Assembly: GCA_019914995.1 (NCBI GenBank)
Contig: CM034133.1
Span: 6,962,495 to 7,026,494, forward strand
DNA from: Acanthochlamys bracteata
Taxonomy: Eukaryota; Streptophyta; Magnoliopsida; Pandanales; Velloziaceae
Direction: 5' to 3'
DNA: 64,000 nt
Part shown: piece by piece, positions 37,081 to 49,500 of the stretch
How positions within the stretch are numbered: position 1 is the first letter of the stretch
How the letters are laid out: every line of letters begins with the position of its first letter
Program-made: the position numbers and the translations under genes
The notes under the pieces: model-generated
What the model saw: the letters and a program-made list of their open reading frames with translations, nothing else
Told to the model about the DNA's origin: nothing
Databases searched by the model: none

Positions 37081-37800
37081 TCGCTGTGTTCTGCCTAAGT
37101 TTCTCCGTCAGCTTCAGTACCACCATCTCAAACAACACAAGCATCACTCCTTCATACAAACTCTCCATCGGTAATCTTGCCTTGTTCTCTCAGTCTCCTC
37201 TTCATCATCAGCCATGACTTTGCAGAGAGATAATCAACAGCATTAGCACACCGCCGCATCTCAGCACCGCACGAGCTCCGACAGACTTGGAACTCGACAG
37301 ATCGCATTGACAGTAGAGAACACACCGGAGCTGAGTTGATCGCAGATTTGAGAAGCCATCAGCTTAACAGAGAAGACGACAAACTAGATGACGGCATCGG
37401 TAGCCGGAAATCGGTTAATCTTGCGACAGTCCGGCAGGCTTAGGCGCTCAGACATTCGGATTGAAATTGAAGCTCAATCGGGCAAGGGAGAGTAATAGGA
37501 AAGCAAGGGAATGCATTGCCGCAGCTGGCGGGACCGAATCGCCGACGGTTGTGGCTCGACGGCGAAACCGGCGCCTAACTCGCGCCCTCCTTCACGGCGC
37601 GATTCAAGCTATGCAGCAGTTATTGTGCGAGGTCCGAGAAGAAATAAAGAGAGCATCTCCGTGGGAAGGGAGAACAATGATCGGCAGCTAGCACGGCACG
37701 GCGACGCATCCGCGGGAGGAGGAATCGTGAGAACGAGAGAAAAAGAAGGGGACACGAGGAAACACAAGACTTTTCTAGAGAACTCAAAATAATGTTTAGC
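37081..37800. other. GC-rich stretch next to the MULE relic, unidentified
   Basis: About 700 bases markedly richer in G+C than the surroundings, with overlapping short frames (37461-37691, 37511-37792) dense in R and A codons. It resembles a plant 5' UTR/first exon or an LTR promoter region. No protein family is recognised. It could be a captured gene fragment; not proven. Confidence 0.35.
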
Positions 37801-37844
37801 GGAGTAAATATAATATTGGGCTTGAAGTTAGCTCGTAGACTTTA

Positions 37845-38139
37845 AGAACGTGCTTCAAATATATCTATAATTTTATAAAAAAAATTATATATATAAAATT
37901 TTTAAAAAAATAATATATATAAAATTTTTAAAAAAATAAATTGGAAATAAAATTTAATTTTTATGTTTTAGTTAATTTTTAAAGTGGGTTGAAAGTGAAT
38001 TCAAAAAAAAAAATATAATAAAATGAAGTTTTATTTATGTAGAATTAAGAACTCGAATTTTTAGTTTTATTTGTAATTAAAATATAAAAATTGATAGAAC
38101 TGTGAGAAAAATTAGAGTTTCACTAATTTGAAACACGCC
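37845..38139 (-). mobile_element. Tourist-like MITE, same family as the one at 41501
   Basis: 295 bp flanked by TTA (37842-37844 and 38140-38142). The right end ATTTGAAACACGCC is the inverted repeat of the left end AGAACGTGCTTCAAAT with a few mismatches. The interior is the reverse complement of the 41501 element (the segment AGTGGGTTGAAAGTGAATTC here corresponds to AATTCACTTCCAACCCACTT there). Confidence 0.75.
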
Positions 38140-38142
38140 TTA

Positions 38143-40049
38143 ATTTTACGCTTTTGGCATAAAAAGAAATATTATATAGATAAAACAACTCCTGATTCTA
38201 AAATAGATAATTTATTAATTAATATTGCACAATTTTTAATATTTTATCAAAAATAATAATATATTATATTTATTTATTGATAAATGTCTATGAGGTGAAA
38301 ATATTTTTTTAGCAGGACATGAATTATATATAATATGATTAAAATAAATTTTATTTTTTATATTTAAAAAGAAACTATAAGTAATTTTTTATTTTTTATA
38401 TAATTTAAAGTGAACTAAAAGTAATTTTTAATAAAAAATAAAATTATAAAAGTGAATGAAATATATCCGTAAAAAGCAACTCATCTCTTACTCAATATGT
38501 TTCGTTGTTGAGAAACTCTGATTGCATTTTTAAGAAACTTTGTTCAACTCTCTCGGCGAAGAAGAAGTAGAACTACTGCTGACGTAAGTGTTGTAATGTA
38601 TGTGTACTAGATAAATGAATAAATCTCTGCAGTAACTTTTTTTATTCAGCAATTCATCCGTAAACTTCACAACAGAGTTGAATGTTTATATATAAGTGCT
38701 CTACTATGCATTATGTTTTATTTTTACTATTGCTATTGCTTTCTATATGTTTCAAGAAATCATTTTTTTTAATATGGTCAGTATAAAAATATTAAAAAAA
38801 AATTAATAATTTTAATTATTAAATAGATCGATTAGAGTTTGATCTGGTTATTAAAAAATTGTGTTGGATCGGATTTCGACACTAAAAAGATTGGCCAATT
38901 TTTTAGAAATTAGCATCTCCTATTTATAAGCACATATCTATTTTAACATCCCAGCCAATATGGAACTATTAAAGAGCATGGATTATTAAACCCACCAAGT
39001 CAGGGTTCATTTGGCCCAACTCAAAGCGAGTTGTTGGTCCACCTCCAAGTTAGCTAATCCATTTTTTATTTGGGCACCATTTTAGACTCCTACGCTACTA
39101 ACTCGGCCCTAGCTCACTAAGCTACTCCGTGTTTCACTCGAGTCCATCAAGCTCTATATGTTACTAATTCGAGCCTAGCCTAACTTGGAGCCCAACAGAT
39201 TGAATTAGTATTGACAATTTTGACCCGTATAAATTTATGCGTCGGATTAGGGTTGAAAAATTTTAACCCGATTATTAAATGAGTCGAACTGAAATTGATT
39301 TATAAATCTATATTGCCATCCCTAATATTCTACATTTATACGGAGTCAAATTCAAATGAATAGCGATTATTTATTCCTTTGAATTGAATTGGGTAAGAGT
39401 TGTTACCAGGCTGGACAATATAGCGTTTAGATCTGTCATATAATCTCCATTATATTAACCATAAAATATGAAAAGAAATATCCTAAGAATCTGCTAGGGT
39501 GGTCTTACAACTTCTGAATCCACTTGCAACTGACTGGCACGACTAAAAGAACAAAACATTGCTTGAGCACGAACATGGAGTCTCGGTTCTATCCATTCGG
39601 GAGCTAATCTGTTCAGTACACTTGTATAAAATTTCTATACTTTGTTAGTGGCTATCATGATCTCAGGTTTTGACTGTAGATACTTGAGAAGTTGGCTCTC
39701 AATAGGAAAGAGATATATCACTTGCAAGTTGCTATCCTGAAATGTTGTTCAGTTGATCCTGTTGATTTTGTATGCAAACAGCAAACTTCACAGATATTTC
39801 CTGTTTTGAATATCAGATGGAATTCCTTCCTACTTATCTTGATTTACTACATGACAATCCATAAATTTCATTGGGTTGACTAAGCTGAAATATGTTAGTG
39901 TTGAAAGTAATCTTTCCAATCAGCTTCAACACTTAGTAAAATATCGGTTTCTATGTATTGTTTGGTTCCACGTGTTGTAGACATGTCCATACTTAATAAT
40001 GACTCTTAAATATATGTTATTATTAAATTATTTGTGATTTCCGACACAA
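38143..40049. other. Intergenic DNA with a hAT-like end; otherwise nothing recognised
   Basis: 38143-38480 is AT-rich. Near 38980-39200 a moderately GC-rich non-coding patch occurs. 39230-39335 carries ACCCGAT words ending in ATATTGCCATCCCTAAT, a hAT-like terminus. 39400-39990 is low-copy sequence with a 63-codon frame (39692-39883) and no family match. Confidence 0.4.
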
Positions 40050-40099
40050 AACAGTCACCGGTTTCCTTCAATGAAGCAGTCATAGGAAGAGGAGACCCA

Positions 40100-41308
40100 C
40101 CCTTGGGAAAATCACCTTGAGAAGGACCGACACGGTAGCAAACTGAAAGAAAACCTGGGTATTTTAGAATTAAGTGCCCATTGCTGAAGTAAATCAAAGG
40201 CAAGGACATGACAAGGAAGAAAGCATAGGAACTGGGAGTGACAAGGATAAAAGCTCGTCGTATGAAAGCCAAACAAAGTTCGAACATCTTGAAGAAGTGA
40301 ACCTCTGCGTGATGGCTGATCACGGACAATCCAGCTGAGGTATACTCATCTGAATACAATGATTCTCATGAAAATTTATAAGAGGTTTCTAATGAAATAG
40401 TATACAAAGTATCTTAATGCTAAACGTAACTACAAATATATCAAAGTAAGCATGCATATTTGTAAGACGAGAATGATTTACTAAGTAAAGAAGTGCTTAC
40501 AATAGAGATTGCTTTTGAAAAAAAAACTAATGCTATTAAAGATTCCTTGCATCCTGATTATGATTAGATGAGTCTCAAGCTATATGCATTACATGCTGAG
40601 AATAGAAATTGATTGAAACAAATGAAAAAACTTCATGCTAAGCTGCACGAACATACCTTGTCTAAGTATTCGGATGACACTGACCTTGCTAGCTCCTACA
40701 CATTTGTAAATTTGATTAAGACAATCAATGAGCTTGAAACACAAAACAGAGTCTTGATTGATGAATTATTGAATGTTAGGTGATCACCTATACCAGATTT
40801 TAGATCTTTTTCTGGATGACTACAACGAAATAATTGGAAAGGTAACTCTCTTTCATGATGAGAACTCCAAGTTATTGAAAGAGAATGACAGTGTAAAAAG
40901 TAAAGTTCAGAGCCTCAAATTGAAGAACATTAATCTGCAAGCTTCACTAGCACGATTTGTTAAATGTAAGGTAAAAATGGATGCCATTCTAGGACCAAGA
41001 AAGGTGTATTCAGTAAGAAAGGCATTGGTTAGTCTAGTAGCAACCTGAGCTCACGGCAAGCAACCTTACAGGACCAGGACCAAGTTCATAGCATCCTCTA
41101 ATAAGTATGTGTCTAACAAAAATTATTCTTCGCCTCCCTTTATCAAATGTTTTTATTGTGGTGAAAGAGCTACACGATATGTTTATATTGGTATGAAAGC
41201 GTAATAATAATGTGAAAATAATGTGGTTCCAAAAGGAACCATAAATAGTACTAACACTGTAGGTCCCAAAGCATTTTGGGTAACTAAATATTAAAGTTCT
41301 CCTAGCAG
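40100..41308 (+). pseudogene. gag region of Copia element 2
   Basis: Contains lysine-rich and acidic stretches, a coiled-coil-like section (FHDENSKLLKENDSVKSKV near 40853), ASLARFVKCKVKMDAILG near 40945 (the counterpart of ASLVKFVKGKSRLDAMLG at 11800) and a zinc-knuckle region near 41150. This ties it to the family of Copia element 1. Fossil. Confidence 0.72.
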
Positions 41309-41313
41309 GAATA
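41309..41313. repeat. Left target site duplication (GAATA) of the Reina-like element
   Basis: GAATA precedes the TG of the 5' LTR and is repeated at 47143-47147 after the 3' LTR; Copia sequence flanks both. Confidence 0.9.
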
Positions 41314-42061
41314 TGATGCACAGGGCCAAGGAATTGCTGAACAGAACAAACAAAGAAAGGCATTTTCTTAGGAAGAGAAAACAGAATACCAGCTGCAAGG
41401 CTTGTCCCGGCTGCCAGTCGTGACAGCGAGAGTAGCACCAGATACTTGTAGAGATTCAGATGCAGTAGTGTTGCTAAGAGCCACTTAGCAACTAGTATTA
41501 CGGCGTGTTTCAAGTGAGTGGAACTCCACTTTCTCCGGCCAGAATTGGAGTTCCACTCACTTCCTTTGTTTCAATTGCAAATAGAACCGGGAACTCCAGT
41601 TCCCAGTTCTATACAAGTGGAACTCAAGTTTCACTATATATTTTTTTCTAAATTCACTTCCAACCCACTTCAACAATCAATTAAAACATAAAAACTAAAC
41701 TCCACTTCCAACTTATTTTTCAAAAAACTCCACTTCTTATTTTTCACTTTCACATAACTCAGTTACGGGCATTTGAAACACGCCCTTAGATGTTTAGAAG
41801 TCTTGCTGAAGTTTAAGTCTTTGAAGGAGTCTAATTAGTGGTAGCGCAGTCACAGTCAAGAGTCCATTATGGTTTAGAAGTTCCTTGGCAGTGGAACTTC
41901 AGTAGGCATAGGAGTTCTTTTGTAGAAGAACTACTCATTTAGCTATAAATAAGAGTTGTTAGCCTCAATGGAGGGGGCAGAGATTTATGCATTAGTTATC
42001 TTTGAATAATAGTTTACTAGTTAGCTTGTTACAACCCAATATTTGTTGAGAAGGTGTATCA
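41314..42061 (+). repeat. 5' LTR of the Reina-like element, carrying a MITE
   Basis: 748 bp from TGATGCACAGGG to GGTGTATCA. About 460 bp is LTR; 285 bp plus a 3-bp duplication is the MITE at 41501-41785. A TATA box (TATAAATA) is at 41944-41951. Confidence 0.9.
41501..41785 (+). mobile_element. Tourist-like (PIF/Harbinger-type) MITE inside the 5' LTR
   Basis: 285 bp, flanked by TTA at 41498-41500 and 41786-41788. Terminal inverted repeats GGCGTGTTTCAA and TTGAAACACGCC. It is absent from the 3' LTR, where the empty site reads CTAGTATTAGATG, which proves insertion and fixes the target duplication. No coding capacity. A relative in reverse orientation lies at 37845-38139. Confidence 0.93.
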
Positions 42062-42064
42062 ACT

Positions 42065-42076
42065 TGGTACCAGAGC
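42065..42076 (+). other. Primer-binding site of the Reina-like element
   Basis: TGGTACCAGAGC, three bases after the 5' LTR, one base different from the usual TGGTATCAGAGC that pairs with initiator methionine tRNA. Confidence 0.8.
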
Positions 42077-42083
42077 AAAGTCC

Positions 42084-43340
42084 ATGGGGAAGCGCCGCTC
42101 TAACACCCCCAACTCACCTAACTCTGGAGCCTACCATCACCATTGGAGATGCCTTGCAAGCATCTTCCAGCGTACCATCCAACCAAACAGCAACAACGCT
42201 AGGAGAGAACCTTGTGTTGGAGGAAATAAGACGTATGTCATTCAACATAGAGAGGCTCACCTTAGCTGTCCTTGCTAACCAAACCAGCAGGGAACAAGTG
42301 CCTCGTGAGAAACCAGCAACCGAAGTGAAGCCCATCGAGCAGAACATGCTTCAAGAAACTTACTCAGACAGCCGAACAAAGCACCCCACTTTTTCTGTCC
42401 TACAGTCCACCAGTATACCTACAATTCCAAGCCAAGTACCAACTATCCAAAACAATACTGAGCAGCAATGGCCCCAAACAAAACAGCAACCAATGTCGTC
42501 TGTACCTTCGACATTCACACAAAATACCGCCCTTTGCATAAATGACCAATACCAATCCTATTGACAGCAAACTCCAGTAAGCCACACACACCAACCCTTC
42601 TCAGGAATAGAAAGATACCACCACTCAAACACAGCAAATCAAGTACATCAAAACCCAAACCATCCAGCACTACAATCATATTAACACCCCTACTCAACCC
42701 TTCAAGGAGAGACACAAGTTTCCTTATTTTGATGGTAAGGCGTCAAACGAGTGGCTGTATTCGGCGGAACTTTTTTTCAAATTTTACAACACACCGCTAT
42801 GGGATCTAGTGGGAAGCGCTGCAATGTACTTCCAGGACGAAGCTAATAGATGGTACCAAAGCTTTGAGCGGGACAAACCCCAACACTCATGGGAAGAATT
42901 TTGTGAAGACTTACTGATGAGGTTCGGCCCTACTGCTTTCAGAAATCCTAGCTTCTCCTTACAACAGTTGCGCCAAACCGGATTAGGAGAGTTGGCTGCT
43001 TTCGAAGACCTTTCGAACTCAGCTGCCCTCTACTACTGAGCAAGACTTGGTTGGGAGGTTTTGTGGAGGGCTTTCACAGAAGCTCGCAATAGACGTAATG
43101 GCAGCAAGACCTAAAGAATTGCAAATGGCATACATGCTGGCCAAGATGTTGAAAACAAGAATTCAGCAGTCTTCCAGCCAGCGTACAGGGAGACACACAC
43201 CAGCTCGGCAATTCTATCCATCTTCAACTCACACTCAGACCTTCGGGCAACCTGGATCCAGCACACCAATAAATATAGTCCAGCACAGAATGCTCGAACC
43301 AAACCTTCAAATTTGTCAGTGACTGAGATCAACTCCAGGA
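42084..43340 (+). pseudogene. gag region of the Reina-like element
   Basis: Proline/threonine/glutamine-rich N-terminal part, then the capsid-type retrotransposon gag domain from about 42718 (FDGKASNEWLYSAELFF, MYFQDEANRWYQSFERDKPQ, WEEFCEDLLMRFGP). Fossil. Confidence 0.8.
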
Positions 43341-43359
43341 GATCAAAGGGGTTATGTTC

Positions 43360-46300
43360 TATTGTATGAGAGGTATGTACCTGGTCACAAGTGCACAACT
43401 CGTCTATATGCTATTGTAGTGAGCGAAGCTAACGAAATGGAAGAAGGAGATACCAGAGAAGAACAAGAGACAAATGAAGAGGATGCCACGTTATCTCTCA
43501 GTGCGATGCGTGGCTTGACTAGACTACAGACATTACGTGTCGCAGGAAGGATCAAGAAGTAAGAGGTCTTTATCTTGATCGACTCAGGAAGCACCCATAA
43601 CTTGATATCAGATTCACCTCGTGAAACACTTGAGACTAAATTCTTCACCTATATGGCCGATTAAGGTAGAGCTTGCGGATGGGAGGCCTCACTCGGTTGA
43701 TGTCATATGCAAACAAGTTCCACTGAATATTGGAAGAGTGGAACTGAGGGTGGATGCCTACTACTTTCCTCCAGGAGGGATGGACTTAGTCCTAGGAATG
43801 CAATGGCTTGAATGCTTACGGGAAGTGGTGAGCAATTGGCGCCATTCACAAATGAGGTTCACCTTGAATGGCCAAGAATGCACCCTACAAGGTATCCGAG
43901 AAGCAGGAGTGTCCCGATTACATGTTCTTAGCTCCAAATCTTCTCTCTGTTCTATAAGGCTTATGGCGTCTGAGACACCTGACGAGTCTGGCCAAAATGA
44001 ACAGGGTGCTCTTCCTGCAGAGTTACAAGATCTTATAGAACAGTATACATCAATCTTCAAGCCTGTTTTGGGGATGCCTCCTCAACGTTCTCATGATCAC
44101 GTCATTCCCTTATGGCCAGGAGCTGCGCCTGCCAATTTAAAGCCCTACCGTTATCCCCACTTCTAGAAGGCTAAGATAGAGAATGCCGTGGCGGATATGC
44201 ATGCTATCACAGGGAATCATCCAACTGAGCAGCTCAGCATTTTCCTCCCCAGTTTTGCTAGTTAAAAAAAGATGGATCACAGCGTTTTTGTGTCGACTAT
44301 AGAGCACTCAACAGATCACTGTCAAGGTAAGTTTTCGATAACCATAATTGATGAACTATTAGATGAGTTACATAGTGCATGTTTCTTTTCTAAGCTGGAC
44401 CTCAAGTCCGGCTATCACTAAGTTCGTGTGAAGGCGGAAGATGTCCATAAGATGGCTATTAGAACGCATGACGGGCACTACAAATTTTTGGTCATGCCCT
44501 TCGCCTTAACCAACGCACCGACAACCTTCTAATCTCTTATGAACGAGGTTTTTCGACCCTATCTTCATAAATTTGTATTAGTTTTCTTTGACGATATTCT
44601 TATCTACAGTAGGACTTGGAAGGACCATTTCGATCACCTAGCCACGATATTTTCAGTTTTGAAGAAGGAGCAGCTATATGCTAACTTGACAAAATGCCAT
44701 TTCTGGTGCAAACAATTAGAGTACCTTGGCTATATTGCCTCCAACGATGCCATTGCAGTAGATCTTGTGAAGATTAAGGCCATGACAGACTTGCCAGTGC
44801 ACAACTCGCCCACTGAACTTCGGGGATTCTTGGGGCTCACTGATTATTATAGGAGGTTCGTGAAGAATTATGGAACGATAGTCGCTCCCTTGACTGCATT
44901 ATTGGAAAAGGAGTCATTCCAATGGAATCCAGAAGCAGCAAAGGCTTTTGAAACTTTGAAGAAGGCAATGACAACAGCACCAGTTTTAGCTCCTCCTGAT
45001 TTCAGTGCAATGTTTACTGTAGAAACAGATGCTTCAAACAAGGGACTGGGTGCTATCCTCACACAACAGAATAAGCCTATAGCATTTTTCAGCAAGGCAT
45101 TGTCTTCCATCACCATCGACTTATGAGAAGGAACTCATGGCCTCGTTCAAGCAGTACAAAAGTGGAAAACCATACTTGCTTGGCCAGGGGTTCACTATTA
45201 AGACGGATCACTTGAGTTTGAAGTACCTCTTGGAACAACGATTATCTAACCCGCACCGATGATTGGTTAAACTCCTTGGGTTTGATTATCAAATTGTATA
45301 CCACTCAGGGGCTCAAAAAGTAGTAAAGGATGCACTTTCACGCAGACCAGAGGATTCTTTGACAGCCGTTTCAACACTCCAATACTCCTTCTCGGATGAT
45401 TTTTGCAAGGCTCGGCAGGAAGATCATTCCTTGGCAGAGCTCTGTAAGGCAGCAGATGATGACTCACATTCAGAATTGAAGGTGATTGATGGGCAACTCA
45501 TGCGTAACGGGAAGCTATGGGTGCCTAACAGTAGTCCCTTGCGCTCACAACTATTATTTGAGGCACATAATTCTGCTCAAGGGGGACACGGGGGATTGTT
45601 TCGCACCTTCAAAAGGCTAGCACAGAGTTTTTACTGGCCTGGTATGTCTAAAGACGTTCAACACTATATTGCAGCTTGTGTTACTTGTGCTCGGGCCAAG
45701 TCCGAATTCCTCTGGCCAGTAGGGCTCTTGCAACCTTTACCGATACCCGATCAAGTATGGTTGGATATTTCAAAGGAGTTCATAGAAGGTTTACCAACGT
45801 CGGGCGGAAAGGATGTTATCTTCGTGGTAGTTGATCGCCTATCCAAGTACGCTCATTTTATTGCCCTTAGACATCCTTACACTGCAGTAGACATAGCTAG
45901 AATTTTTGCCAAGAAAGTGGTTCGCTTGCGTGGTTGTCCCACCTCCATTGTGTCCGACAGAGATCCCGTGTTTCTCAGCGCCTTTTGGAAGGAATTGCAT
46001 CGCCTTTAAGGCATGTCACTCCATCTAAGCACGGCTTACCATCCTCAGACGGACGGACAAAGCGAAGTAGTGAATAGGAGGCTGAAATCGTATCTACGGA
46101 GCTTCGTAGGAGACCATTCCCGCAAGTGGAACAACTTGTTGCATTGGGCAAAGTATTCGTACAACACAAGCACTCACCCATCCAGCAAAACAACACCCTT
46201 CGAAGTGGTTTATGGTAGGCCACCGCCTACATTAGTTGCTTGGCGGCCAGTAGGATCCTGACCACTGGATGAGCTAGGCGAGATGCTACACGAACGGGAT

Positions 46301-46680
46301 GACATTCTCAAGGAGCTGCGTTTTCACCTTGTGCAAGCTCAAAATAGGATGAAACAGCTTGCTGATAGTCACAGAAGGGAGAAATATTTTCAACCAGGGG
46401 ATCAGGTACTGCTTAGATTGCAGCCTTACCGCTAGTCCTCCATAGCTGAGCGAAAGAACAACAAGTTAAGGTAGCGCTACCATGGGCCGTACTCAGTGAT
46501 TGAAGCTGTTGGACCAGTAGCATACCGGTTGGAATTGCCCTCAACATCCAAAATTCATCCAGCTTTTCATATAGCTCAGCTTAAGGATGCTAAGTTCTTA
46601 TCACCGAATTTGATTAGCAGAGCCATCATTGAAGCTCTACCCAAAGACGACCCCGAGGACGAGGCCGAATCTCAAGGCAA
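43360..46680 (+). pseudogene. pol region of the Reina-like element
   Basis: Order: aspartic protease (LIDSGSTHNL-type block near 43575), reverse transcriptase (catalytic FFDDILIYSRTWKDHF near 44585, then LGLTDYYRRFVKNYG near 44835), RNase H (VETDASNKGLGAILTQQNKP near 45020), integrase (zinc finger with HGGLFRTFKRLAQSFYWPGM near 45585; DDE core with VVDRLSKYAHFIAL, SDRDPVFLS and TAYHPQTDGQSEVVNRRLKS near 46030) and the C-terminal [20 protein letters not shown] block near 46505. I do not recognise a chromodomain after it. Fossil with several breaks. Confidence 0.87.
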
Positions 46681-46686
46681 GGGGAG
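46672..46686 (+). other. Polypurine tract of the Reina-like element
   Basis: AAGGCAAGGGGAG directly before the 3' LTR; the reading frame of the pol end runs across it into the LTR. Confidence 0.65.
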
Positions 46687-47142
46687 TGATGCACAGGGCC
46701 AAGGAATTGCTGAACAGAATGAAGAAGGGCATTTTCTTAGGAAGAGAAAACAGAATACCAGCTGCAAGGCTTGTCCCGGTTGCCAGTCCTAACAACAAGA
46801 CTAGCACCAGTTACCTGTAGAGATTCAGATGCAATAGTGTTGCTAAGAGCCACTTAGCAACTAGTATTAGATGTTTGGAAGTCTTGCTGAAGTTTAAGTC
46901 TTTGAAGGAGTCTAATTAGTGGTAGCACAGTCACATTAAAGAGTCCATTATGGTTTAGAAGTTCCTTGGCAGTAGAACTTCAGTAGGCATAGGAGTTCTT
47001 TTGTAGAAGAACTATTTATTTAGCTATAAATAAGAGTTGTAAGCCTCAATGGAGGGGGCAGAGATTTATGCATTAGTCATCTCTGAATTATAGTTTACTA
47101 GTTAGCTTGTTACAACCCAATATTTGTTGAGAAGGTGTATCA
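46687..47142 (+). repeat. 3' LTR of the Reina-like element
   Basis: 456 bp, TGATGCACAGGG to GGTGTATCA, without the MITE. TATAAATA near 47028 corresponds to the TATA box of the 5' LTR. Confidence 0.92.
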
Positions 47143-47147
47143 GAATA

Positions 47148-49500
47148 AGAGATGGGGACAGCTCGAAGAAGAGTAGATGGTACCTCGACAGTGGTTGCTT
47201 CAGGCACATGATTGGCAATGCAAAAAGCTTTAGTCAACTACAAGAACACTTTGGTTGCAATATAATCCTATAAGACAGTAGTACATGCATGTAAAGTGAT
47301 AGGTATAGGAAAAATTGGTAATACCTCTTCTCTATGCATTAAAATGCTTTACTTGTTTAAGAGTTGAACAATCTCTTGAATATTAGCCAACTTTGTGATA
47401 ATAAATTTATGTGAATTTTGATAACCATCATTACTCCATTATCAACTTAGCAGTTAGACAGGAAGTACTTCATGGCAAAATGAAAATTACCATATCTGTA
47501 TTATGTATTGATAACTTCTTTACCATAAACTCTGCCAACTACAAGGTAATAGGGCTTGCTGTGTGGCACAAAAAGACTTGGCCATTGCAAAACAATGATC
47601 TTTTCTAAGCTTTCAAAACTCAATTTCGTCAATGGTTTGCCCGAAATGAAGTATAAATTTGAAAATTTATGTGACGCTCATATGGAAGATAAACAAAGTA
47701 GATTAGCATTTAACTCAAAGTAAGTTGTTTTAACAAACAAGCCACTACTACTTTTGCACATAGACTTGTTTTATACTGATGATTATTTAAGATTCCATTT
47801 GGTTTTGTGTCTTGCATTCAAAAATAATGCACAAAATATCAAGTTTTTTAGAAAAAGTTCAAACTAAATTTGATTTTCAAAATCATTGATTGCATAGTGA
47901 TTATAGAAAGAATTAAAAAAAAATTTTAACGTATTATGTGATGTGAATAGTTTAACCCATAACTTCACGGCTCCTAAAACTCCTCAACAAACTAGTGTTG
48001 CTGAAGGAAAAATATAGTGCTAGTTGAAATGGTTAGAACCATATTGTTTCTACAAAATTTGTCCAACTAACTTTCGGTAGAAGCTGTTACTGCATGTTAC
48101 AATATTAACGTACATTTACAAGGCATATCATTAAGAAAACTCCTTACGGACTTTTTGAAAGGTAAGAGCCTAACATTGCATATTTTAAAACTTTTGGTTG
48201 CAAGAATTTTGTGCTTAATAATGAAAAACATAATCTTCTTAAGTTTGATGTTAAGTGTAACGAGGGTATTTTTCTTTGATACTTCTCTACCTTCAAGGCA
48301 TATAGAGCTTTTAAAGGTGAACTATGGTTGTATAGGAATTTGTTCATGTAGTATTTGAAAAGTCTAACAGTCGGATGTGGACTAAGACAAACTATACATT
48401 CTAGTAGAGAAACAATCAATTATTCCTGAAGTGAAAGCAAAATAGAAACAGACAGTTGAAATTCAAACAGAGGATGCACATGCTTATGTTGAACCTTCTG
48501 AACAACCGGATTGTTCAAATTGTGCCACGGCCATTAGCATAGGTCTAATATCTATATGAGAACATCAAAGGTAATGTGAATGAAGGTGCAAGACAAGATT
48601 ACAATTTAGGAATATATTTATTGCACATCAACTTATGTATCGAATTTTGAACCGAAATGTATACTTTATGTTCTTGAAGATAATTATTACATTGCTGTTG
48701 TGCAAGAGGAACCAAATCAATTTGAACGTAATAATGTGTGGCCTTTTGTTAGAAAACCAACAATAAATGCATCCTAGCAATTAAATAGGTACTTCAAAAA
48801 TTAATAATTAAAATGGTAATATTATTAGTAACAAAGCTAGGTTGTTGGCTAAATGATACAACCAAAAAGAATACATTAATTTTGGTGAAACTAATTTCTC
48901 TGTTGCATGCTTTGAAGCCATCTGTATGTTTGTTGTATTTGCATGTCATAAGAATTGCAAGATTTTTCAAATTGATGTTAAAATTGATTTTCGAAATGGT
49001 TTTCTAAGTAAAGAATTTTATATTGAACAACCTCTAGGATTTGAAGATGTTGATTTTTGAGAACATGTTTTTAAACTAAATAAAGCACTCTATGGCCTCA
49101 AACAAGCTGCTAAGTTTGAAATAAACGCCTAACTGTGCTTTTTAGTGAAAAACATTTTTCATGTGAAAAGGATTGATTTGACTTTATTTTTCTTACGTGA
49201 TGGTTGTAATGTTTTGATTATATGTTGATAACATTATTTTTGTGCTACTAATGAGAAGTTGCATAATTCGTATAGTGAAGGGGGAGGTTCAAATGAGTAT
49301 GATGGGAGACTTGAACTACTTACTTGGATTGCAAATTAAGCAAATGGATAAAAGCAAATTCACCAAACAAGGGAAATAAGTCAAGTGCATCACGATTACA
49401 ACATAGAAAATGGTAAGCAAATAAGCACCCCAATATCTACATCATGCAAGCTTGATAATGATGAAACAGGTAACTCAGTAGATCAAATAACTTACGAATA
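47148..49500 (+). pseudogene. Copia element 2 protease, integrase and RT region
   Basis: Protease start resembling WYLDSGCSRHMTGNAK near 47190. GAG-pre-integrase/integrase with KLNFVNGLPEMKYKFENLCD near 47615 and LLHIDLF near 47750. RT with FQIDVKIDFRNGFLSKEFYI near 48970, then EQPLGFEDVDF and KALYGLKQAAK near 49085. Copia order (protease, integrase, RT, RNase H) is kept. The RT end is cut by solo LTR A at 49501. Fossil with many breaks. Confidence 0.78.

Larger units (their letters stand above)
41314..47142 (+). mobile_element. Reina-like chromovirus (Gypsy) element, full-length but broken
   Basis: 5' LTR 41314-42061, iMet-type primer site, gag, protease, RT, RNase H, integrase, polypurine tract and 3' LTR 46687-47142, inside a perfect GAATA duplication. 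About 5.5 kb once the MITE in the 5' LTR is discounted, with short LTRs of about 460 bp, as in the Reina lineage. By eye the LTRs differ at roughly 20-25 of 456 positions, suggesting insertion on the order of a couple of million years ago if grass substitution rates apply. Coding regions carry several breaks. Confidence 0.88.

Noticed and set aside
37461-37792. Two overlapping Arg/Ala-rich frames
   Set aside because: They overlap in different frames in a GC-rich patch, as expected by composition; kept only as an unidentified patch.
40006-40359. 117-codon minus-strand open frame
   Set aside because: It is antisense to the Copia gag relic and resembles no protein family.
41034-41513. 159-codon minus-strand open frame
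   Set aside because: It spans the Copia/Reina junction antisense to both elements and is a shadow.
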